Shown piece by piece: positions 1-6,377 of a stretch of DNA of 51,023 nt; positions within the stretch are counted from its first letter, which is position 1, and each line of letters starts with the position of its first letter. Source of the DNA: a virus. The notes under the pieces were generated by a model. The model was given only the letters and a program-made list of their open reading frames with translations. It did not search any database and was not told the origin of the DNA. The translations under genes and the position numbers were made by a program. The DNA lies in IMG/VR virus record IMGVR_UViG_3300032360_000013, positions 1 through 51,023 of that record. The stretch is one strand, 5' to 3'.

Positions 1-61
1 TGTCGCCCTTCTTAATTTCCTGGATGTCTCCGCCGTATATTCTTTGTCCTTGTATAGCCAT
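1..61 (-). CDS. 5' part of an unknown minus-strand gene, cut by the window edge
   Basis: Reading leftward from the ATG at 61, the frame stays open to the window edge and gives 20 residues beginning MAIQGQRIYGG and ending in a lysine-rich stretch. An AAAGGAAA ribosome-binding sequence lies just upstream (about 65-74), and a good sigma70-type promoter lies further upstream (89-117). The hydrophilic composition is gene-like. The product cannot be named from so few residues. A competing + strand reading covers the same bases (24-227), but it runs into GC-rich repeat DNA and has no promoter of its own. If the window is a circle cut at an arbitrary point, this frame would close after about 44 residues. 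Confidence 0.5.
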   Translation of the reverse strand, partial: MAIQGQRIYGGDIQEIKKGD

Positions 62-88
62 ATTATTTCCTTTCATTGTTGTTATCAT

Positions 89-117
89 GTTATCCCATAT
101 TCACGTATCGATGTCAA
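89..117 (-). promoter_or_regulatory. Sigma70-type promoter for the leftmost minus-strand gene
   Basis: On the minus strand there is a perfect TTGACA (117-112), a 17-bp spacer and GATAAC (94-89), matching TATAAT at 4 of 6 positions. It points at the minus-strand start at 61, about 28 bp downstream of the -10 box. Host RNA polymerase would be expected to read it; the phage encodes no visible polymerase. Confidence 0.55.
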
Positions 118-130
118 ATCTTTTTTTCGC

Positions 131-243
131 GCTTGCGGCTTGTTGCTTGCAGCTTGCGGCTGGGCCCGGACATTCTAGGCTTACCCATACGGACCCGGGC
201 CCGCGTGCCTGGCTTATGCGCAATTAGTTTAACGACCAGGCAC
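131..243. repeat. GC-rich inverted and direct repeats in the left control region
   Basis: This is a GC-rich island in an otherwise AT-rich genome. It contains two perfect 8-bp inverted repeats: GGGCCCGG (162-169) with CCGGGCCC (195-202), and GTGCCTGG (205-212) with CCAGGCAC (236-243). The direct repeat GCTTGCGGCT occurs at 131-140 and 152-161. The 12-mer CAGCTTGCGGCT at 150-161 recurs exactly at 2058-2069 in the gap upstream of the terminase gene. Neither hairpin has a T-run, so these are not obvious terminators. The island lies between divergent promoters and could be a regulatory or replication/packaging site. Confidence 0.6.
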
Positions 244-266
244 AATAATATATATGGGATAATGTG

Positions 267-295
267 TTGACAATTACAAGGGGAAATGGTAAAAG
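267..295 (+). promoter_or_regulatory. Sigma70-type promoter for the 323-1909 operon
   Basis: A perfect TTGACA (267-272) is followed by a 17-bp spacer and TAAAAG (290-295), a 4-of-6 match to TATAAT. The first gene starts at 323 with an AAAGGATAAG ribosome-binding sequence between. It forms a divergent pair with the minus-strand promoter at 89-117. Confidence 0.45.
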
Positions 296-322
296 AATAA
301 TAATTAATAGAAAGGATAAGAT

Positions 323-613
323 ATGGTTAATTTTATAAATATAGGACAAGACGAAAATTTAGAAGATGTGATATCTACAATGAGTGATACTCTTTTAAAT
401 AGTCGTTGGTTTAAAATCACATACTTTCATAAAGGACTAGGCGAGGAAGTTACTCGCTATGGTAGATTTAATGATCAATGTAAAGTATGGGAAACTAAAA
501 AAGGTGAACTTGCAGTAATCTATGAGCAAGTTGATGATTACGGAAATACTGAGGGCTTTAGAACTGCAACTCAGATTGAACACATACACGGAAAAAGAAA
601 GGCGGTTCACTAA
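323..613 (+). CDS. Unknown 96-residue protein, first gene of the left operon
   Basis: I do not recognise this protein. The 96 residues include a beta-rich stretch from about residue 32 to 90 (KITYFHKG, then RYGRFNDQ, then GELAVIYEQVDDYG, then a final TATQIEHI). That pattern resembles small SH3-like barrels seen in phage proteins, but this is only a visual impression. The start at 323 has an AAAGGATAAG ribosome-binding sequence 5 bp upstream and sits downstream of a sigma70-type promoter. The stop overlaps the next start by one base, so the three genes from 323 to 1909 are probably cotranscribed and translationally coupled. Early expression is likely given the host-type promoter. Confidence 0.75.
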   Translation: MVNFINIGQDENLEDVISTMSDTLLNSRWFKITYFHKGLGEEVTRYGRFNDQCKVWETKKGELAVIYEQVDDYGNTEGFRTATQIEHIHGKRKAVH

Positions 614-912
614 TGAAAATGCATTGTAAAGCATGTGGCAAGAAATATTATGTGTCTGAGAATAGTTATAATGGCTATCCTTATGGCTCAGGTTATTGGT
701 CCGATGATATCAACGGGTTTGTAAGAGCTACGGTCCCACCACACCAGCGCGTCTTTCATAGCCGCAACTGTTGGGAGTATTGGACTGCACAAAATATAGA
801 CCAATACATTTTATGGTTGCAAGGCATGGGAAATAATGATAATAATGTTAGACCAACTAATCGAGATAACTCGATTAACGAAACCATAGAAGAAAGGAAT
901 AATTATGGCTAA
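613..912 (+). CDS. Small protein with an N-terminal zinc-binding CxxC
   Basis: The 99-residue product begins with a CKACGKKY motif at residues 5-12, and a further Cys follows near residue 54 (SRNCWEYW). The pattern suggests a partial zinc-ribbon, possibly with His residues (HQRVFH) completing the metal site. The middle is rich in Tyr, Gly and Trp, and the last 25 residues are Asn-rich and probably disordered. The start shares one base with the previous stop, and the last 8 bases overlap the next gene. An alternative ATG two codons downstream (619) cannot be excluded. The function is unknown. Confidence 0.7.
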   Translation: MKMHCKACGKKYYVSENSYNGYPYGSGYWSDDINGFVRATVPPHQRVFHSRNCWEYWTAQNIDQYILWLQGMGNNDNNVRPTNRDNSINETIEERNNYG

Positions 913-1909
913 ATTAAGAATGAATGACGAATATCGGAAGAAGATATTAAACCGATATATCGAACACGCAGAACAAGAGGACACTCAAGAAAAACAAGCA
1001 TATCTTGACGCAAAAGCTAGTGTGCATGATATGTATGAGAGTTCCTTTGAAGTTGCAAAAGAGGTAGTATCAAGATCATATCCTCAAGAAGATGTGGACA
1101 CTTGTACAACACTCAAGAAAAAATACGGACAACCTTTAGATGTTGTAGCAAAAGATAAATGCTTTTATTTCTCTTATGCACACGAAGATCCTGACCAAGA
1201 AGATGACAACGAAATATCCGAACACTTTGACTTTGGGTTGTATGGTAGTTGTACCAATGGCAATTATGATAGCCACGATAGTGGAAGAAGATTTGCTTAT
1301 GCCTACTATCGTGATGAGTTGAAAGCTAAAGACTGCAACCCAGACATCTATCCTCAACAAGAGGGCAATCAAGAAAATCCTCACAAGACTGTTAGTTGTG
1401 AGGAAAACGACAAGGCACTCGGCTACGCAAATTACAATAGATACAATTCTAGTGATGATAATAATGTCGGAATTGTTCAAGGCTTTGATGAACAATTCTA
1501 TCTTGATATTATTGGCACTAGCCATTGTCGTTCAAGAACTATTGCGTGTACTCAGCAAGAGTTTAAAGTCTTTGCAGACTTGAAAAGGCAAAAGGCTATG
1601 ATGATCTCGGCTCACGCAACGTGGATAGATACAATAACTGCACAGAAAAAAGCTATGGCTATGGGTTTAAAAGCCTATCGCTATTTAACTGAGGGTGTTG
1701 AGTTAATGAATGAACTCGGTGTTGATTGTGATGAGGCAGATTTAATTAAGACTAATTCTTCTGGCTTAACAATCTATAACCCTGTTAATCTCGCTAGTAT
1801 GTTAAAAGGAATGAAGAACAAAACTATGACGAGAGAACAAAAGATTGCTGAACGAATGAAGTATGACACAGTAGTTGTTGCTACTGATACTTCATCTTTG
1901 GCTCACTAA
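905..1909 (+). CDS. Unknown 334-residue acidic protein
   Basis: I do not recognise this protein. The N-terminal third is strongly helical and charged (MAKLRMNDEYRKKILNRY, then Glu/Gln-rich). The middle (about 85-200) is rich in Asp, Asn, Tyr and Ser and looks extended. The C-terminal 110 residues are helical, with KRQKAMMISAHATW and a final basic MTREQKIAERMKY stretch. A GAAAGGAA ribosome-binding sequence precedes the ATG, and the gene overlaps the previous one by 8 bp. It is the last gene of the left operon and is followed by a 304-bp non-coding gap. The composition matches its neighbours, so it looks native rather than recently acquired. Confidence 0.75.
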   Translation: MAKLRMNDEYRKKILNRYIEHAEQEDTQEKQAYLDAKASVHDMYESSFEVAKEVVSRSYPQEDVDTCTTLKKKYGQPLDVVAKDKCFYFSYAHEDPDQEDDNEISEHFDFGLYGSCTNGNYDSHDSGRRFAYAYYRDELKAKDCNPDIYPQQEGNQENPHKTVSCEENDKALGYANYNRYNSSDDNNVGIVQGFDEQFYLDIIGTSHCRSRTIACTQQEFKVFADLKRQKAMMISAHATWIDTITAQKKAMAMGLKAYRYLTEGVELMNELGVDCDEADLIKTNSSGLTIYNPVNLASMLKGMKNKTMTREQKIAERMKYDTVVVATDTSSLAH

Positions 1910-2213
1910 TTTGTTAGGCATGGTAGAATATATCTGTAAGTCCTAACATTCTCACCGCTCCCATTTTTTCTAACCAAGATTAACCGCAAGGGAGCGGTGA
2001 CCCGCTTGAAAACTCGCGTACTTTAAAGAAAAAGTAGGACCCGCTTGCGAATTCGCTCAGCTTGCGGCTTCACCCCACCCCACCCCGGATTTGTATATAA
2101 AGGGGTCCCAAATCTTATCCTTATAGTTTGATTTGGACATAGATATGTGTTAATTTCGTTTTCACTTTAATAGAAACTGAAAGTGCAAAAATTTTATATA
2201 ATTTTTTTTCAAA
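1910..2213. other. Non-coding gap upstream of terL with hairpins and GC-rich repeats
   Basis: I see no gene here. Inverted repeats are TGTTAGG (1912-1918) with CCTAACA (1942-1948), CACCGCTCCC (1953-1962) with GGGAGCGGTG (1990-1999), and CCAAATC (2108-2114) with GATTTGG (2130-2136). A direct repeat GACCCGCTTG occurs at 1999-2008 and 2038-2047. The 12-mer CAGCTTGCGGCT at 2058-2069 is identical to 150-161. A C-run (CACCCCACCCCACCCC) spans about 2071-2086. The right end is very AT-rich, with TATAAT at 2197-2202 only 11 bp before the terL ATG. Gaps next to terL often hold packaging or origin sites; that role here is inference. Confidence 0.6.
1953..1999. terminator. Long-loop 10-bp hairpin after the left operon
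   Basis: A perfect 10-bp stem (1953-1962 with 1990-1999) encloses a 27-base loop and lies 43 bp after the stop at 1909. The T-run (TTTTTT) is inside the loop rather than after the stem, so intrinsic termination is uncertain. A protein-binding site or RNA-stability element is the alternative. Confidence 0.3.
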
Positions 2214-3677
2214 ATGCTAACACCCGATCAAATACAAAATCTTCCTGCAGATACTAAAAAAGAATATTTAAAAACAGCTTTATTGCTTAATCAAAAGAAA
2301 AAGGATGAATCAATACGCAAGGACTTTTTATCTTTTGTAAAATATATGTGGCCAGAATTTATTGAAGGTAAACACCACAAAATAATGGCGGAGAAATTTA
2401 ATCGCGTTGCGCGAGGCGATCTCAAACGGGTAATTATCAATATGGCACCAAGACATACTAAGTCTGAATTTGCATCAAACTATTTACCCGCATGGATGAT
2501 CGGGAACCAACCTGATTTAAAAATTATTCAAGCAACTAATAATGCAGAACTTGCAGTGCGTTTTGGTCGTAAAGCAAAAACAGTAATTGATACTCCAGAA
2601 TATCAAAAAATATTTAATACAAGATTAAGAGAAGATTCTAAAGCCGCGGGTAAATGGGAAACTGATCAAGGTGGTGAATATTATGCAGCTGGTGTTGGCG
2701 GATCAATAACTGGTCGTGGTGCTGATCTTTTAATTATTGACGATCCACATTCTGAGCAAGATGCAATGAATCCTGCATCATTTGAAAGAGTATATGAATG
2801 GTATACCTCTGGACCGCGACAAAGGCTTCAACCTGGAGGTCGAATTATAGTAGTTATGACTAGATGGAGTGTTGCAGACCTAACAGGCAAATTAATTAAG
2901 GCTCAAAAAGAACCAAAGTCGGATCAGTGGGAAGTAATCGAATTTCCGGCAATTATGCCTTCTGGAAAACCTGTTTGGCCTGGATATTGGAAGCTAAACG
3001 AGTTAGAAGCGGTCAAAGCTTCGGTATCCCTGCTTAAATGGAATGCGCAATACCAACAAAACCCAACTTCGGAAGAAGGAAGCATAATTAAGCGTGAATG
3101 GTGGAAAAAATGGCCTCATGATAAATTACCGGCACTTCAACATGTAATTCAGAGCTATGATACCGCATTTATGAAAAAAGAGACCGCTGACTATTCTGCG
3201 ATAAGCACTTGGGGCGTATTTGAGCTCGAGGACCGCGGACCGCGGCTCATTCTTCTTGATGTATTAAAAGATCGGTACGAGTTCCCTGAATTACGGAAAA
3301 AGGCTAAAGAACAGTTCGATTACTGGAAACCTGAGTCAGTTATCATTGAAGCTAAAGCATCGGGATTGCCATTGACGTATGAATTAAGAAAAATGGGTAT
3401 ACCAGTTATTAACTTTACACCTAGCCGTGGAAATGATAAACATACACGAGTGAACTCAGTAGCTCCGTTATTCGAGGCAGGAATGGTTTGGTATCCGGAT
3501 CGAAAGTTCGCAGACGAAATGATTGAGGAATGCGCTGCATTCCCTCTAGGTGAACACGATGACTTAGTGGACAGTATGACTCAAGCATTAATGAGATTTA
3601 GACAAGGTGGTTTTGTAGAACACCCCGAAGATTACGAGGACGAGAAACTTCCTGTAACACAAAGGACGTATTATTAA
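2214..3677 (+). CDS. terL: Terminase large subunit
   Basis: The 487-residue product is the ATP-driven packaging motor and head-filling nuclease. The N-terminal ATPase half shows NMAPRHTKSEFAS (about residues 76-88) as the Walker A-like site and LLIIDDPHSEQDA (about 172-184) as Walker B. A coupling motif follows near VVMTRWS (about 217-223). The nuclease half shows SYDTAFMKKETADYSA (about 313-328), the first acidic site of the RNase H-like fold, then VIIEAKASG and a final HDDLVDSMTQ (near 456). No small terminase subunit is recognisable next to it. The ATG lacks a clear ribosome-binding sequence and has TATAAT 11 bp upstream, so a nearly leaderless message is possible. Confidence 0.93.
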   Translation: MLTPDQIQNLPADTKKEYLKTALLLNQKKKDESIRKDFLSFVKYMWPEFIEGKHHKIMAEKFNRVARGDLKRVIINMAPRHTKSEFASNYLPAWMIGNQPDLKIIQATNNAELAVRFGRKAKTVIDTPEYQKIFNTRLREDSKAAGKWETDQGGEYYAAGVGGSITGRGADLLIIDDPHSEQDAMNPASFERVYEWYTSGPRQRLQPGGRIIVVMTRWSVADLTGKLIKAQKEPKSDQWEVIEFPAIMPSGKPVWPGYWKLNELEAVKASVSLLKWNAQYQQNPTSEEGSIIKREWWKKWPHDKLPALQHVIQSYDTAFMKKETADYSAISTWGVFELEDRGPRLILLDVLKDRYEFPELRKKAKEQFDYWKPESVIIEAKASGLPLTYELRKMGIPVINFTPSRGNDKHTRVNSVAPLFEAGMVWYPDRKFADEMIEECAAFPLGEHDDLVDSMTQALMRFRQGGFVEHPEDYEDEKLPVTQRTYY

Positions 3678-6376
3678 TGATAGATGCATTATTAAAAGCA
3701 GCCACACGCGCAGGTTTGGATGAAAACCAAATTATGCAAATTGCAAAAACTAAATATGCAAAGATTGATTTGCGTATGGACCCACAATTCACAAAACGCG
3801 AAACTTTCCAAATTAGTGACGAAATTACAGAACTTACCAAAAAATCAATGTTAGATTTTGGTAATCACAACTTACCACCAAAAATTAAAGATAAATTAGA
3901 AGATTTTGTAGCTAAGGCGATTGCATTTGGCGATGATCAACAAACTTTAAGACACACAAACGCATTTTTGAAATTTGCAGATGATGTTTTTGGTCCAGGT
4001 GGTTCAAGTAATGTTACTAGCATGGTTCCTGATCAATTAGCCAGACAAGCTCATAAACAGTCTGTTCAAGCAGCTGATTCTACTTATGGAGATTTCCCAG
4101 GACGACAAGAAATGATAAAAAAGAATATACAAAGAATGATTCAAGAACGACCTGGTGAAGTGGAAGTTTTAAGAAATTATTTAAACAGCGGGTATGATGG
4201 AACTTATGCTGAATATTTAAAAAATGAAGTAGATTCAGAAAAATGGATGAACTACATGAATGTCTTTCCTGAAGGATATGGTGCTGGAGATTTCGCACTC
4301 GGTGGAAGAGTTGGGTATGCGGGAGGTGGAGCAATTGCTAAATGGATTAAGAACTTACTTGCAGCAGGAGAAGGTAAAGGGGTTGGAAGTTTAATGAAAG
4401 CTAAAACAAGAGAAAGTCTTATACCTCCTGGAAGGATGCAAGAAGCTGGAGTTCATCAAAGAATGATGCAAGAACCAGGCTGGTATAGAGATCGTATTTT
4501 AGGTGAAAGTAAAATGGATGAGGCCATGCTTAATTTAGGAGAAGCAACAAAACATCGTACAGGGTGGCAACCTGATCCACTTAATCCTGTTGTTGCAAAA
4601 AGGCATAGAGAAGCTTTTGCAAGCCCTAAAGAAGAAGGCATTATGCAAGTTTCAAAAATTGATGATGAAGTTCAAGAGATGCTTACTGATATGCGCGCAA
4701 TGAAAGATAAATCTAAAACTATGATGACAGAAGCTGAATTTAAATTAGGTGAAATGAATGCTAAAGATGCATTAGTCGACGATATGGTAAGAGAAATGGA
4801 TGAAGGAGTTCATCCTCGAGTCGCGCTCCAAAGATTTCTAGCCGCGTACAATAAACTAGTTAGACCTCAGCATGCAACGGGAGGCCGTGTTGGAATGTGG
4901 GGTGGTGGACTTTTAAAGAAAATGATGGGAACAGCATTAAATCCTAAACGTGAGAGACAATTATTGGAGCCTAAGTTGAACTTAGGACAAAACCCAGCAG
5001 CGATCGGTGATATGGAACAAATAAAAAATATTATTAGAAACCCAAATACAGAGTTAGAGGCAATTCATGAGTTAGAAGATATGATACAAAATGCTACTCG
5101 TTATACTGATCAACAGAAACAACTTTTTTTAAGATTAATCAAAAAAGAAAAAATAAGAGCAAATGTTCTTTGGGATAATCCAAAAGCGCAAAAAATGGCA
5201 GACGAGGATCCAGAAGGATTCGATGCTTGGTTAGAGCAAATGCTTAGAGAAGATCAAGGTGCTGGAGATTACGCAGCTGGAGGAAGAGTTGGTTTTAAAT
5301 ATGGTGGTATAAAAGGTGGAGATACGGATCTAAAAAATATGACATCAGATGATGTTCGTGGATGGGGATGGAATGATTTTGGAAAACCAGGATATGTGGG
5401 AGAACTCTTTGATCGTCCTATGGATTCAGATTTTCCAGATTTTACCCCAACTCTTATGAGTGGAGTTATAGAAAATCTTGTAGAACAGGAATTCAAAAAA
5501 GGTAGCAAAAAACATTCACCACAGGATCTTGATGACTATGAGTCAATTAAGAAACTTTTTACAAGTAAATTTAAAAACACAGATCCACGTTCAGGAAGAT
5601 CACTAATGCACGACTCAATTGATACTGGTGATTGGGCTCAAAATAGATTTATTTTACCAAGTGGTAGAGGAGAAGAGACCACACATTATATGGATAGACC
5701 ACCAACATTTAAAGATATACAGTTGAAAGGTCCACAAACTTCGAGAATTGATCCTTTTCAAAAAGGTGGAAGAGTTGGTTTACATGAAGGAGGAGTTTTA
5801 GGATCTATGGGAGTTGCAGATGGAAGTTATCAAAAAGCTATACAAGCTGCTCAGCCATTTTCTCAATTCCAAGACCTTTGGAATCAGCCAGGTGAGACTT
5901 CGGTTGACCCAGGTTTTGTAGCCAATCGTACACCAAGATTTACGCAAAATCCAGACCCCACCTCTGGAGACCCAGACCCCAACATGCGCCGAGTACCAAC
6001 TGGACCACCAGGAACCCTGGCTTACCAACTGGTACCAAAGAATAATTTACCCTCATACATGCCTGGTAATGGCGGTGGGCCGTTCAACTCTACTGCAAAT
6101 ATTGCCCCACCTATGTCAGGACCTGGTACGATTGGGTCATGGACTCAACCAGAGTCAAATTCATTTACAGGAGGAGGTAAGGATTCGTTCCAGCATGCTA
6201 TACATTCATTATCTGAAGAACACGACAGTTTAGGACGTGAGATACAGCAAATAGGACAACAACCTCTATCCCAGCAATCACAACAACAAAATTCAATTTC
6301 GCCTAACAACCCATACCAAAATGTGTTATCTGGTTTTGGTGGTGGTATAGGAAATTTATTCGGAGCAAGGAGCTAA
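3677..6376 (+). CDS. Large virion-type protein with four GGRVG motifs
   Basis: This 899-residue protein of unknown function sits between terminase and portal, where a protein of this size is unusual. It carries four copies of GGRVG at residues 209, 402, 535 and 697, each followed within a few residues by GG or GGG. Copies 1 and 3 share the wider frame GAGD-(F/Y)-A-x-GGRVG. Between them lie helical, charged segments that do not look alike. The C-terminal 200 residues are rich in Pro, Gly, Asn and Gln and probably disordered. The ATG shares one base with the terL stop. The same motif in several internal virion proteins suggests a virion or assembly role; this is inference. Confidence 0.85.
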   Translation: MIDALLKAATRAGLDENQIMQIAKTKYAKIDLRMDPQFTKRETFQISDEITELTKKSMLDFGNHNLPPKIKDKLEDFVAKAIAFGDDQQTLRHTNAFLKFADDVFGPGGSSNVTSMVPDQLARQAHKQSVQAADSTYGDFPGRQEMIKKNIQRMIQERPGEVEVLRNYLNSGYDGTYAEYLKNEVDSEKWMNYMNVFPEGYGAGDFALGGRVGYAGGGAIAKWIKNLLAAGEGKGVGSLMKAKTRESLIPPGRMQEAGVHQRMMQEPGWYRDRILGESKMDEAMLNLGEATKHRTGWQPDPLNPVVAKRHREAFASPKEEGIMQVSKIDDEVQEMLTDMRAMKDKSKTMMTEAEFKLGEMNAKDALVDDMVREMDEGVHPRVALQRFLAAYNKLVRPQHATGGRVGMWGGGLLKKMMGTALNPKRERQLLEPKLNLGQNPAAIGDMEQIKNIIRNPNTELEAIHELEDMIQNATRYTDQQKQLFLRLIKKEKIRANVLWDNPKAQKMADEDPEGFDAWLEQMLREDQGAGDYAAGGRVGFKYGGIKGGDTDLKNMTSDDVRGWGWNDFGKPGYVGELFDRPMDSDFPDFTPTLMSGVIENLVEQEFKKGSKKHSPQDLDDYESIKKLFTSKFKNTDPRSGRSLMHDSIDTGDWAQNRFILPSGRGEETTHYMDRPPTFKDIQLKGPQTSRIDPFQKGGRVGLHEGGVLGSMGVADGSYQKAIQAAQPFSQFQDLWNQPGETSVDPGFVANRTPRFTQNPDPTSGDPDPNMRRVPTGPPGTLAYQLVPKNNLPSYMPGNGGGPFNSTANIAPPMSGPGTIGSWTQPESNSFTGGGKDSFQHAIHSLSEEHDSLGREIQQIGQQPLSQQSQQQNSISPNNPYQNVLSGFGGGIGNLFGARS

Positions 6377-6377
6377 T

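Noticed and set aside
24-227. Open + strand frame of 67 codons at the left edge
   Set aside because: It runs antisense to a better supported minus-strand start with promoter and ribosome-binding site, and its second half translates GC-rich repeat DNA into low-quality sequence. It would matter only if the window is circular.
1136-1525. 129-codon minus-strand open frame
   Set aside because: It is antisense to the well-supported 905-1909 gene. The Ile/Val-rich product is typical of the reverse of Asp/Asn-rich coding sequence.
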